From: Phoronis australis
Lineage: Eukaryota; Phoronida; Phoronidae
Assembly: GCA_002633005.1 (NCBI GenBank)
Contig: NMRA01000003.1
Coordinates: 1,341,816-1,405,815 of the forward strand
Reading direction: 5' to 3'
Length of the DNA stretch: 64,000 bases
The first letter of the stretch is position 1. Each line of letters begins with the position of its first letter. Made by a program: the position numbers and the translations under genes. The notes under the pieces were generated by a model that saw nothing but the letters and a program-made list of their open reading frames with translations, was not told the DNA's origin and ran no database searches. Below, one piece after another: positions 33,524-47,300 of the stretch.

Positions 33524-36060
33524 GATATGTGTAATCTGCAAAAAACACATAACCCACTTATAAGAGCTGAGACTTACAATCATGTAACATTACTAAGGTT
33601 TCTTAATTTTATACAGAATTTACACAACAAATCATACATAAATAAAAAGCTTAGTCATGTACAACCTTGATGACGAGTCTGCAAAATTACTTTAACTCTG
33701 TCGGTAAAAGTATATATTTTCTATAAAATTTGATTTTTGACTTTTTTATCCTTCTGCCATTCATTGAGTCACATGATCATGTCTTTTTAGTAAAATGTAG
33801 GGAAAAAGAAATGTACATTGATAGCAAAACAATATTGGAATCGCATAACAAATTTTATTTGATTTAAATGTCAAAGATTACATCACAAAAAAGTGTTACA
33901 GTTCTCAAAAATATCATTTCATTTTTGGTTTATGCACGAAAATCATAAAAGTCCTAGTTTTTACAGTCCCTCTTGCAAAAGTGGAACATTTCAAAAACAC
34001 TCCCATAATGCAACAGTATTTTGGAGAACATGGCATAAAGCACACTAACTGAAAGTTTCGTTTAAATACGATCAGCCATTTCTGACATATGATGCCTCAA
34101 AATTATCCACATTTGGATATTATTCTAAGGGCCTACCTTGTACCTCAAGTTGGAGCCAGATAATTAAAGCCCTTTACATATATACGTAACAACATTGAGC
34201 TCCATAAACATCAACAGTTTGTTGAAAGCCACAAAGAATGCTCTGCCTACCTTAGCACAGGCACCATACAATGAAAGATCAAGTATAATGTTATCATCTA
34301 AATTTCTCCTACATAATGCATTAATCACTTTAGTAACATGGAGTTAAAAATTCCGTGTCCATGACCAGTTGGGCCATTGACTTTTGTTAAAATAATTGAC
34401 TTCTTTTGTTGCCAAGAATCAAACTTCTTAAAGCTGCACTTTCCCCTATTAACTAAGCAAAAACACGAAAATGCGATTAGACCCTTCACTCTCATCAAAG
34501 CTGAGTCTCATAATAGGATTTTACTTCTGTTACCAACAAGAACATATGAACATATGACACCTCGTATGTATTTGACCGGAGATGGTAACGAATATAAAAT
34601 TTTATCACAGTAAGGAATATGTTATGAGACTGATTTTATGGCAGTAAAAAGGGGAATTCAATTTTGCTTTTGAGCCACTTAAATACTGTGTAAAACACAG
34701 CTTTACATAACTTGTAGACAAAAAAGTATGGGTATATTTTTAAAAATTAATGTTTTATGATCACAGAATCTTTTTATGTACACAAAAATAATGTCCAGAT
34801 CTTTATTATCAAGTGACCGTATTTTTAACTTTCAATTTTTCATGCCAGATCGCCATTTATATTTTCACAAATATTAATTTCTTTGCATGAAACTATTTCT
34901 GAGTTTTTATTCTCTAGCTGTTATCTATGAAATGGCTGCAGGAGCAAGTTTTCCAATATGCAAACTTGGTTGAATATTCGACACTTGTCGTTATTAACAA
35001 TCTATGAGTGTCCGAGATTGTTTTCAGGCCTTTTAGACTAAGAGCTCCACTGTCAAAAATGACATCAACATCCTTTCAAAGACACATATGATGCAAGTCT
35101 TTAAAAGCCCGCTGGTCAAAGGCTCACCGATAGACACAGACCACGTCATTATAGCTATAAGAAACAGAATTTGCAAGTTTTGTGTGAAAAGAAATTGTGT
35201 TCATGGAAAATACTGTTATCTCCATGATGAAAAAATATGATTTCTGAGAAAAAAAACTTGCAATCCACTCAATCACTGTGACTATGAAAATTAACCTACT
35301 GGGCATGTAACTTTAGCACATACGGCGTTCTGCACTCATCAAGGACTTTGAAAATATATTTTGATGATTCTGCTTTTTTAATACTCCCAGTTATTTAAGA
35401 AATGTAATCCTGGGTTAAGCTATAGCCTAGTATTAGCTAAATACCTTATTTGTAATTAGTTAGACTTCTCAGCCACTGCTCTAACACTCAGTCATGCAAT
35501 ATATCCTCTCATTCTGATTCAATTAATAATGCTTTTGGAAAAGTTTTGAAGTTTAAGAACACCTGACAAATGACACAAGAAGCTGGATATGTCTCAACAC
35601 AAACTCCACGTGTATCTAGTCCAATGAAGTTAGTAACTGATAAACAGAAAAAAGTTATTGAGTACAGAAGTCAGTAATCTGCAGTATTGTTTGTAGTGCT
35701 GATTCAGCAAAAACGACATACCAAGTTATTTAAGTTTAAAAAGTATAATGTGCTATCGTGTTATCACTAATTCTGAGCCACAAGTACCAAGAGCATACAA
35801 ACAAAATTACTCTCTCCACAGCAAGTGATTTTACCAAGAATAAAGTCTGCTGACTCAGCAACAACTCAGCAATATTTTCGGGACTCTGCTGCCGGAAGTT
35901 AACTAAAAGTACATTTCGTAATTTTAAGTGTCCGAATAAAATTTCTAGAAAACTGTAGCGTGCTCTTTGACACAGATATAAAATTTGAATTTCATTTATG
36001 CTAAGTAACTCATCACTTTGTAACAACAAACTCTCAATCTAATACCATTTTAATATTTTT
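33524..36060. other. Between the small Maf start and the foldback repeat; no coding exon found
   Basis: It probably includes the 5' introns and promoter of small Maf. It contains one copy (about 33,765-34,130) of a dispersed repeat also seen at 43.4-43.8 kb and 48.3-48.6 kb. No exon was recognised. Confidence 0.4.
33765..34130 (+). repeat. Dispersed AT-rich repeat, family C copy 1
   Basis: Carries the ordered blocks GGAACATTTCAAAAACACTCC, a CATGGCATAAAGCACACTA-like block, GTTTAAATACGATCAGCC and CATATGATG, matching the copies at 43,385 (direct) and 48,320 (inverted). Heavily diverged; no coding capacity. Confidence 0.55.
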
Positions 36061-36325
36061 TAAAGAAGTACTAGGCATTCATTTGAGCCGACAGATGGCG
36101 CGATGTGAGTTTCCTATTGCGCAGCAACAACACAGTCACAGTTTCGGTTTTGTTATTCATCTCAATTACAGCTTGTATATCAATGGTTGTTAATGGTAAG
36201 AAGACCAGTCTTCTCTGTGACAGAAACCTCATTATCTATAGCCTTAGGATTTCTTGAGTTGAGGGTTTTGTTTGGCCACAGCCCAGGCACAGCCACAGCC
36301 AGACGATACGATTCCGAATCGCTCA

Positions 36326-37330
36326 GATCGTGCCAGCACCCATAGCCAGCACTCTTATCACTAGACTGTCACCACCGTCTGTAGCTGGCTAGTGACCACC
36401 GTCTCTAGCTGGCTCCTATAGAAGCTTCATACACTGGAAGCTTTTTTGGAAAATTATGCCTCTCGCTGATTTTTTCGCATAAGGGCCAGGGACACCTTAG
36501 GACTAGGAGGTCGTCGATGTCATTAATTTCTTCCAACTAGAACAAATTCTCAACCTTTTTCTTCAAGCTGTTCTTTGTTCAGTGGCCAAAATCTCAAGCT
36601 GGCCATTTTTNTCGAGTATGAGTGTCAGACTTGAGTACGTTTGGAGTCCACTCGAAATACGACATTAGATACGCTTTTTTGAGTACGACTCCAGTGAGCA
36701 CGATTTTGAGTATGAAATCTCGAGTATGAGTATGAGTCTGAGTACGGAGGTTGGAGACCGGGCCCTGATCGTGCCAGCACCCATAGCCAGCACTCTTATC
36801 ACTAGACTGTCACCACCGTCTGTAGCTGGCTAGTGACCACCGTCTCTAGCTGGCTCCTATAGAAGCTTCATACACTGGAAGCTTTTTTGGAAAATTATGC
36901 CTCTCGCTGATTTTTTCGCATAAGGGCCAGGGACACCTTAGGACTAGGAGGTCGTCGATGTCATTAATTTCTTCCAACTAGAACAAATTCTCAACCTTTT
37001 TCTTCAAGCTGTTCTTTGTTCAGTGGCCAAAATCTCAAGCTGGCCATTTTTATGCAGCGCACTGCAGGGGATATGACGTCCTACCACCTGCCACATGCAG
37101 TGTTAAAAATGGCCAGTTTCCGATTTTGGGAACTGAACGAAGGACTGCTCGAAAAAAAATTTGATAACATGAGTATTTGTTCGATTTAAAGACATCGATG
37201 GCCGTTTAAGGTACGCGAAAGGTACTATAGCAATTTGGCTTTGATTTTTAATCAGTGTATGGCATAATTCGCTGAAAAGCTTCTGGCATATTAAGCGCTA
37301 AAGGAGCTTCATGGTCTGTAGTTCAAATAG
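36326..37330. repeat. Foldback element, copy 2, with an exactly duplicated 285-bp arm
   Basis: The left arm (CACCGTCTCTAGCTGG; GAAGCTTCATACACTGGAAGC; GGAAAATTATG; ending GCTGGCCATTTTT) occurs twice, at 36,326-36,610 and 36,767-37,051, with no difference that I can find. An N follows the first copy at 36,611. The complementary right arm (AAAATGGCCAGTTTCC; CATAATTCGCTGAAAAGCTTC; AGACGGTGGTCAC) lies at about 37,103-37,345. Between the two left arms is a degenerate GAGTAT/GAGTACG tract. It is non-coding and upstream of the 270-aa gene. Confidence 0.85.
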
Positions 37331-38188
37331 AGACGGTGGTCACTGTCTATCTTATTATTTCCATGATCTGGCCTAAGCCAGCTTACTAGCTGTTTATGAC
37401 TGTACACGTTCATATACCTAGGAATCGATGTGGTAAAAAGTTGGAAATTTGAGAGAAGCTCAGTTTTCAGTCCACTCAAACTCGATTTTCCTCTTGCCAA
37501 TGAAACTTGCATAAAAATGTTACGCGCCCCAACCGTCACATGTTAATACGTTTTTGCAACTCCAAAATTCAAAGAACTGCTACCTTATCTGGTAAAAGAA
37601 GGAACTAAATCTCATGAATATCATGTTCTGACCTGCCTTCAAACAAAAGTCGGATGTAAATTACAAACCAGAACGCTCATGACGACCACACAAATTATGC
37701 TATTTGCTAGATTTTCGGTTTGGTACAGTGACATCTCTTGGGAGATGGTGAGAACTTTGCCAAACCATAGTTTCCTAGATCCTCAGAATTTTGGCTCACT
37801 GGTAATAAAATACTCATAACTACAAATGAAGTGCAACCACTGCTGATACTTTGTTGTGAACTGTGGAAACTTATTGAATCGACAAAAACAGAAACTGTCT
37901 AATAAATGGGTGATGCTGCACTTCAAGATGCTTATGTTCACTCCACAAATTTAACTGCTGAATAATTACTCTGTTTTCACACCGCTTACAAAGTTAGTTC
38001 ACTGAAGGAAGAGCCAAGTTGTATTTTTCTTGCTTTTGGCCAAGATTGCTCCACAGCTGTATAAGCCTTGCTACAAAGCTGTTATTGTTTACACAACTTT
38101 GTATCAAGGCTAGTCAAAGCCTTATCAGCCAGCTAGCTAATTAGCATGTTTTTGTTAATTAACAGTTATCTGTCTTTTTCAGTTACTT

Positions 38189-38251
38189 ATGCCAGCTGAT
38201 GATCAGTCCGAGTTGATGGAGTTACTCCCAACCATGAGGACTATTGGGTAA
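38189..38251 (+). promoter_or_regulatory. Upstream open reading frame in the leader of the 270-aa gene
   Basis: After a clean acceptor (TGTCTTTTTCAG at 38,182) the leader exon contains an ATG with a 20-codon frame ending in TAA, 59 bp before the main ATG. If this exon is the transcript leader, ribosomes meet this frame first, so translation of the main frame may be limited. Alternatively a GGGTAAC at its end could act as a donor, but the phase would not fit the next exon. Confidence 0.45.
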
Positions 38252-38310
38252 CACAGTGACGGTCAAGTTAGGACCAGATTGTGTGGTCCTCCTCTGTTGC
38301 ACATGCCATC

Positions 38311-41300
38311 ATGCCAGAACAACAGATTGACGGTGGAGTAGAGTGGACAACTGATGTCATTGTCATGCAAGTGAGTAGTTTGGGTAGCTATGTATTCAGG
38401 TTGTCTTCAGAGCATAACCAAAAGCATCTTATGTTTTAAGAACATTTTGTAGTTTCAGTAGAGCGGCCACCTGATGTCACTGTCATCCAAGTGAGTAGGT
38501 TGGGTACCTATGTATTCAGGTTGTCTTCAGAGCATAACCAAAAGCATCTTATGTTTTAAGAACATTTTGTAGTTTCAGTAGAGCGGCCACCTGATGTCAC
38601 TGTCATCCAAGTGAGTAGGTTGGGTAGCTATGTATTCAGGTTGTCTTCAGAGCATAACCAAAAACATCTTATGTTTTAAGAAAATTTTGTAGTTTATTGT
38701 GGAGAATGCGTATTGGTTGCAGTCGTCAGTGAGCCAGAAGATGACAGTAAATCACTACAGATCAACCTAATCTGTTTATGCTGTTCTGTTCACAACACAA
38801 GCATGTACTGCATGTAGTATTTATTTTGAACAAAAACTCTCTGGGTCCACAAAAATATCCACAACAGACTGCATGATGAGAATGTTGGTTAGCACAGCGT
38901 CAAAATATTCATTCTTCAGTCTTTTAACTTAATTGTTTGCTCAACTTACAACAATAACCATATAGTTGACTGTCACAAGTACCAAAAGCTCAAGATAACC
39001 ACTGTGCTCAGTCTAACATTAACAAATTTGAGTGTTTGCTTGAATGTCAAAGCTGAGTCTTGTGTGAAACACAATTTTATATTCTTATTTCAGATTATTC
39101 AAGGTTTCCATGTTCTTGAATGTGATGATGTGGACGCTCTTTTGGCTGATACCGAGGCTGATGACTGTCAGAGGAGCAACGTTGTCACAGGGTATCCCAG
39201 GCAGCCACTATACAAAGAAATAGCTTCTGCAATTGACTACTGGATTGTGCATGGGTATGAAGGATTTATAAAAAGCAAACTGAATTTTCATTAAATCGGG
39301 ATGCACTGAGAGTGTGAAATGTTACTTAAAACCGTTTTCCTTCTGTAATTGAATTCTCCATAGAAAGTTAGGTTAGGATACTGTTATGGAAAATAAATGT
39401 TAGGTTTCAGTTGATGAAGATATTTCCATTTGGTTTTAGTAACTCTTTGAACTGGGGTACATTATTTTTCTGCGAGTCATGCTGCAGGAGTAAAGACCGT
39501 GAGGAGACTACCACAAATCGCTAGTTTTTTCCCCCACTTCAATTCCCAGCCGATGTTCAGTCATTCACCATTACAAACATTTCTCCAGATAGTGGTTTCC
39601 ATATTGATCCAGATATCAGTCTAATCCACTGTGAAAAATTCCTGTAGTCTTTTAATCCAGGCATCACAACTCACATGCCAATTACCTACATCACTGTCAA
39701 GAGTTATTTCAGATAGTGTTTTATTGCACGAAGTCATTGCTAAATGCATGCTCTCTTTCTCACAAAAGTTACTTAGATCAGTGTTTGTGATTTCGAGTGG
39801 AGACGACATTTGCAGTTCTTGTATAAATGTGTTGACGAAGTACAAGTTACCATGAAATGGGACAAGTTTGTAATGCTGTTAGCTCCTTTCATTGGCACTC
39901 TGAGGATTACCAGGAAAGAGTTTCCGTGTGATTTAGTGATTGTGATTTTGTATTAGTACCTTATTCTTCACCAATACGCAATAACTAGGCAGAAGTGAAT
40001 TTTTATTTTGTCAAATTTCAGATTGAAAATAACTTGGATTAAAAAGAACTTAATTCATCATAAGCTTGAATCGTTTTGTGTTGATGAACGTTTAAAAAGC
40101 AAAGCAATTAGCATCCTAAACATAGAAATATAATAAATTTTGCAATTTTGTGCAAAATAAGTGAAGAACTGCATTATTACAAGGTGACCATGTAATGAGC
40201 TCCAAGGACTTTGTTTACTCATTACTGTGATGTTCGTTTTTCAAGGAAATGCCCAATTGATGACATGCTGTCATTTGAGTTGTTGGTTGAACAAGCAGAC
40301 ACAGCTAAAAGGTAAATCTTTAGTGCCAGAATGTCTTTCTATCAAAAGGTTGATGGTGTTTTTTGATTGGTTACTGTTGAAGCTATCGTAGACAAGTTTT
40401 TAGTTGGTTTGTTTTTTCCTAAAGTGATCCTTTTCACGTCGAGGAATGTGTGTCCCAAAATTATTTTGTCCTGAATACATCTGTGATTTTTTTAGCATGA
40501 ACATCTAGTTGTCGTGGATTTTAAATTCTGTCTAATTTTTAGTTTTGTGGCAGTTGCACTACACAAAATTTAATAGTGTGAATTGACGATTCGAGTTTTA
40601 TTCAGTGCACATAATTTAGAGGTTGTCAAAGTTGACGTGTGAGGAAAGACTCCATGAACAGAAGACTTTGTGAAATTTCTTTTAACACGGCCTATAATTC
40701 ACAGGCACCTTGACAGTTTAACCTCCTTAGGCAATGACTTAATTCTAGTCTCTGCCAGCACGTCAGAATTAAGAGTTTACGCACCACACTCAATTTCTAA
40801 GGCTTGTAGCACCAGTACAACCAATGCTCAATTCTTACTAGCTCTTTTATGCTCCTTTTTTGCTGTTTTAGGCAAGTGTGGAAATTCTATTCCAACTATG
40901 GAACTGATAATTTGTTATGCAAGAATCAAACAGAATTGGAAAACAATAACGATGCTAGATTGCAGCATGAAAACCATGTTTCGATATTACCGGTAATCTA
41001 ATATCATCTGGTACAATAGTATACAGAAAGCAAAATATCATAACAGAATAAAAGCGTGAAAGTTTTGAGACATCCAGTTGTTATCGTAACAAAATGTTCA
41101 CATCACAATGCAAGGCACAAGATATGTTGACTAAAAACTACCACAACTGCAACGTTGTTCGTTTTTGTTTTACACTCCTTACTTCTAATTTGGCCAAAAA
41201 CTAATTTTACTAAATTTCAGTTATTTAGAATTAACCCAAACCTGCACAGGATTAAGATTTACAATTGTTTTATAATTCAAGTTGCTTTCATTACATCCTG

Positions 41301-44300
41301 AAGGAGTAAAAATTGAGGCCTTGCTTTTAATCTTCCACCGACTTTTATTCAAAAATCCCTTCTTCTATTAGAAAAGATTGCTTTTGCATGGAAGTGTCAA
41401 CATTGTGTGTTTTCAATTTTCTGTGTGTCTTAGGAAAACAGTGGAGAAACACATATCATCATTACCTGCTGACAGGAATTGGAGATGTTTGACTAAGACT
41501 GAAAAACAAGATTGTATAACGGATATTTTTGAGGTACGTTAGTTATTATGTCACTCTTCTAATAGAAAGTCAAATGTATGAATAGTAAATAATTAATGTC
41601 TCATTTTTTTCTTTACTAGTCCTAGCTTTTTATGTTGTATTCTATAGTGTTGTATGGTGGTCCTCACTGAAGTGGCTTTTGCTTTTGAGGATCTCCAGCT
41701 TGTATGTATGTATGTATATATCCAAATGAGTTTTTTCTTTATTGTATTTTGCTAATTTGTTGTACAAGTTAATAAGTGTATTAACTCTCAATTCTATTAG
41801 ACTCTTCGTGTTGGTTATGTCACTTCTGTTTATAAGTGTCAAAATCATCTTGTTTGCCTGGAAATAGGTTACCACATCATATGGTCTTTCTTTGAATACC
41901 TGTAGTATCAATTGAAGCAAAGCAGAGTTGGCTCATCTTTCAAGACTCTTAGAATGCCTGTGATATCACATGGTATGCTTCAGTTTGCTCTCTGTGGTTT
42001 TATGAGAATGAATCTTAGCCCAGTGTTAACTCATTTGCAAAACTTGTTACTTTTTCATTACTAATCAAACTTATGAATCTTTCTCTTTAAGACTCTTGGC
42101 AAACGTGGACTTTTGGATCTGATTGGAGTTAGGAAAACTCTAGGAAGTATTGACTATTGGCCACCATCCAGGAGAAAGTTGTTGGCTACATTTTCACAAA
42201 AACACAAGTAAAGTATCAGTTGGTATCTCCTCTTGATTGCTTCATATTTTGTTTATTACACATAGTGTACCTAATTATCAGACAGACCCTAAATATCAGA
42301 CATTACATAAAATCTTACTTGAAGCAGAATATGAGAAATAAATGACACCAATTTTTGTTCTGCTGTAAAAGTAATGCATTCAATATCCAGCATTGTCTCG
42401 TTTTTTATGATGTTGCCTCGTTTTGATTTCACCGAGAGAGGGTGCAGTTTAGACACCCAAGTTGGCCTACAATGGACGATCGCATAAATCTATTATAAAT
42501 AAAGTTGAAAACAAAATCTTTTTCCACAATGAAGTAATCTAAATGAACTGACAATATGTCACTATTTCATTTTTTCATTTGTTTTTAAACTCAAGTCAAA
42601 CCCCGGTCTCGCACGTGCGTCTGTCATGTCAAGAAGGCAAAGAGATACTAAAAACTGCAGTGAGGTTGCATGTGCTTTAGTCGTCTGCACTGATTCATCC
42701 AAACAACTTGCTGCCGTCATCAGATGACATTTTATGGATAATTTTGTTGCGAACGGAGCTGTGTTCTAGCAGCAAATATGTGAAAGTACTCGAGCTGCAA
42801 TTTGGCGACAAGGTGCCCACGGCCATTACATGGTTAGACATTTTTCCGCGGTGTGGATGTCCAATATTTAGATTCTCGGAGGGTTTGCTAATTGCGTTTT
42901 TAAAGATCAGTCAGAACATAAACGTGGCCTTCAGTGACAAGATATAGTAACAGAACAATTCCTTAAGGGGTACATCTTTATTTCAGTAAAGAATTTACAA
43001 CAATCTGCAAAATGTGCCAAAACGTCCGATATTTATATCGCTTGACTATAATCTCTTTATTTCTAAGAACATCATCAGATGGTAAAGCTCACAACTATAT
43101 CACAGGTCAACCAAGTTAAAACTGAATGAGAACAAATCATTTCTACCGCAGATGTAGCTTGAATGAAGATGTACCTGATGATTCAGCCAGGTGTAAGCTC
43201 TACTTTCCTGCTTTATTTACAACTTTTCTTTGTTGCATTCTGTTGTTAATACCTTTATGCAGGACCTTATCAACAAGACTGAACATTTTGCAAAATATCT
43301 ACAAAACTGTATATTTTAACCCAGCAAAATTAGATATTTTTGAGAGTAGAAAATTTGTAGAATTTTTAACTCTGTAGCAGTGGGCTATTAATTAGTCATG
43401 TGACCATGCTTTTTAAGGATAATTGAGCAAAAAATATAGGTACATTCAGTTCATGACAAAAAGTCAATAACAGGACCCAATTTCATATGATATAATCATT
43501 CAAACTACAATCTCAAGAACGTTTTTACAGTTTTCCAGATTAGCTTTTCATTTTCGTTTTTTGCAACTTTTAACGATTTTTTTCATGAAAATGATGAAAT
43601 TTTTTGATAGCCCTCATGCACAAATGGCACATTTCAAAAAACTCCTAACAGCTTTTTAGAGATCAGTGCATGAAGCATAGTCTATCAAAGTGTCGTGTAA
43701 ATCAAATTGGTCACTTTTGAGATATGATGTTCCTAATACACTCTGGATTTATCACTTGAACAGTGCTCAGCCTCACGCTCTCCCAATTCCTTGAGTTAGG
43801 CCTATTTTCACAATCTTGTAAACAACATTTATTTACTTTTGCAAAATAATGGTGTGGGAGATTTCAAATGACTAAGACTGTTTGAAAGTTTACATTCAGG
43901 CCTGTAAAGGGCCATAAGTCTTTTAATTATTTACTAATCAAGTTATTTGGCGTTTTAAGTTTTCGACTGTTCAGTAGTACCAAGAACGTTAAGTAGGGAA
44001 AAGCAGAATTTGCTCTTTTTCTACACCCAATTCTAGACCAACACTACTCAAATTGTCAACTAGTCATTCACAATTTCAAGGACATGTTTTGGGTAACCGT
44101 CAGCGAAACATTATGGATTTTTAATCATGGCACTTATTTTCACTCGTAAAAATTACGCCAATAATACAAACGATGGTTAGGTTCCTTTAATCTTCACCTA
44201 ACTTAAATTGGTCATTTATAGGATTTGCTTTGGTTATCATGGATTGGCTGCTTTCAATTTTCGTTTCTTCTGATGAATGGGAAATTACTGATTAAAGTAG

Positions 44301-47300
44301 TCATTAATAGTGAAATACTAGACATTTAGGCTGAGTCTTTTAAATCAAAGCATACGTAATGCACAAATCTGGATTTAGTGCAAATCCTGAAACTTTAAAT
44401 TGTGTCAGTCAAGTTTTCCTTTGATTGAATGCCACCAGACAACAGGTGCTGACTATGTTGGTCATATGGCATGCTCGAAGCAGGTATTACTTATGGCCAT
44501 GCTGCTAAAAGTCACAACAAAAGCCATGCCCGAGTGTTGTCCAATCAGATGCTGACAGGTAACGTCAGCCCTGGAATTATGCACCTTCTGCTGTCATGGG
44601 GATGGTCTGGGGAGGGGATTAATGCACCAGCATATCCCCAGTGATCCTGTCTATGACAGGTATTACAATTTACAGCTTATTATGGCATATTCGCCTTGCA
44701 GGCCATCAAGCAAACTGTCTGTGGGGGCCAGGGCATTAGCAAAACACTGTCACCGGGACAAGACAAACAGCTGGTGGGGCAAATCAACAGGATGTAAGTT
44801 TACTTAATAGATGTGGTTGTGATGATATCAGTTAATGGACATTATCCTTCATACACCCGGTTAAAAAATTAGATGCGTCTAATTGGCATTCTTGCTTTCA
44901 AAAATTTAGTTCATCATCCTATTTTTTCAGATATTTATTATCATTGATAAACAAATACAAAAAAGCAAACAAGTTCATTCATTTATTCCTGCATGAAAAC
45001 CCCAGGAGAGACCATTCTCGTTTGTCGTATAAATTTTCTCCTTTCCCAGAGAAGCTGCCACACTCAATTTTTTTGTATACAATAAAATTTTAAGCATTAT
45101 AATACTCTTAAGTATATGTAACAAACTTGTAAATATTAGGTCATGTGGAGAATTTCTCGCTTACACTGGTCACCACTCTGATTCCCTATGCCCCAGACAA
45201 CTTTTATGATGTCTATTCAGCAGGCCCTTTGTATTGATTTAGATCTGAGCTAATTAATTTGAAAGGTAATAGCTAGCACTACTTTCTTAACAATGGTGGT
45301 CCTTATAACAACCAACTTGTTTTTCTTTGGCATTTCCACAGAGTTAAAACCTGCAGTGTCGAGAGCAGTTTTAACTTCAAGTTGGTACATTTTAAATATT
45401 GCAAAAAGACTAAAAAGTTAATTTGCTTTGATTTTGACAAAGGGTCACTTCTCAAAGAAACGTTGGTTTTAAATGTTTCATACCTGTTTTCATTACTTTA
45501 TTTTAATACTCCTGTCTACTTGTTTTTTTCTAACCGGTTAGGGTTGCTTTCTTTTGTGTTTAAACGAGGTATCAAAACAACTTAATTGGGTCTTGCTCGC
45601 ACTGGACAATGCTGTCATCGCAACTGAGTCCGACTCTGGCACCGCGATCTGTTTGATCGCGGTAAAGCCGCTCAGAAGGACGAGCGGTGAAAAGTCACAC
45701 ATATCTTAGAAATGCGTGACTTTCATGTAATTGTATTTTTCACGACATGTATATTTTGTGACTTCGCTCCTTGTACATTGTATTTATCCTGTGTAATATA
45801 GTTCATCATTCTGTTCCTTGGGTGTATGCCTTGTCGTGGCGGAACAGCTTGCATATCTCCCTGACCTCTAGAGCTTTACCGGCGGGAGTTTAAAAACTCC
45901 TGGCAGGGCCACCCATGCCGGGCAGGTCGAAAGGCAGAGATCAGACGAAATACATCATCAAATTCCCTAGGGTCACATGTGGGTGGGGCATAAGGCTCAT
46001 CTCGTACCCTGTAAAAAGCTCTGTTCTTTGGCAACAAGTCACCTACAAGAAGAGCAACTTTGGAGATTAAATCTGGGCAAAACCATGAGCTGCCACGAAG
46101 CCGGAGGATGTTGGCTTAGGACAGTGGGTGGACCTTCTGTTCCTGTATAACCCAGCTTACAGAAGAGAACCAGACATGCACGTATTCTACCCATCACGGG
46201 AATGCAGGAGAAGTTCATATGACTTTTCCATGTTTACACTGTTTCAGTAATTTTGCCACAATATATTTAGTGGTTAAATTTTCCTTCAAATACATACTTT
46301 ATGCATGGGAAGTCAGTCGTTTTTAATTTGTTAATCAACATTTTTTGTATTGTCTCTGTGAAGTTCATGGCATTCTGTTGACTCTGGTGAATTTTAAGTC
46401 AGAAATTAAAAAAGTGTGATTTAATTTTTCAAAATTTTGAAGTTAACAACATTATGTCAAACAGAAATTCTACTTGTAAAATCCTCTCTCTTATTTTTGT
46501 TTCGGTGATTTTGAATCTGCAGCTGAAGAGCAAAAAAACTGCCATGCATTAGAGGTGGTCACAAGAATCCTGGATGGCGCAGCCTGGATTAACATTCATC
46601 AGTTACCTGTAAGTCTTTAATTCATGAAAGTCTAGTGTTGGTAGTCTAGTCACAAATAACTGCACCATAGAGGTGAGGATGCCAGCGATTTCATTTCCTA
46701 CAGTAAGATTGGTAATTATTAATAACATGCCTGCATTTTGAGAACCAGTTTTGTCCACTGAATAACGGGCATGAAACTGGTTCTCAAAATGTGGGCACGC
46801 TATATCTGACTATTGCCGCAAAATCTCACCAATTGCAGAGAATTTTTTGCCAAAATTGACCTTTCTTATTTTTTCAACAACTTCTAAGTATCCCAATTTC
46901 TTCAAAATATTATCTCTTGGAAGTAATGGTACCGAAGTTGAACATGGAAAAGCAATGATTTGATGCAACATATCTTCTATGAAAAAGTGAGAAACTAAAA
47001 TATTTACTTGTCCATTGTATTGAGTCCTAAATTAGTGAGGTTTTACCATACTATATTTGTTCAAATAACATTTTACTAATCGCACGATTTTGTGTGTTTC
47101 AGCCACAGCTACCTATCTTGGAAGTAAGGCACGAAAATGGTATGTGACAAAATAGTTACTTTGAATATATATCTATTAATAATTTGTAAGACAACCCAGC
47201 AAGACTGTTGTTGCTGATGTTTTCTTTTTTGAAATGTTTAATTTCAGTCTGAAAATTTCTAAATTTTATCTGAGTTGCCTACATATATGTCTTGATGTCT

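Noticed and set aside
38459-38490. Copies 2 and 3 of the triplication as real coding exons of the 270-aa gene
   Set aside because: Both begin with an in-frame TAG if spliced at the available AG, and skipping them gives a continuous frame.
41642-41920. 92-codon minus-strand frame in an intron of the 270-aa gene
   Set aside because: The sequence is lysine/isoleucine-rich and borders a GTAT microsatellite. No domain is recognised and no transcript signals are present.
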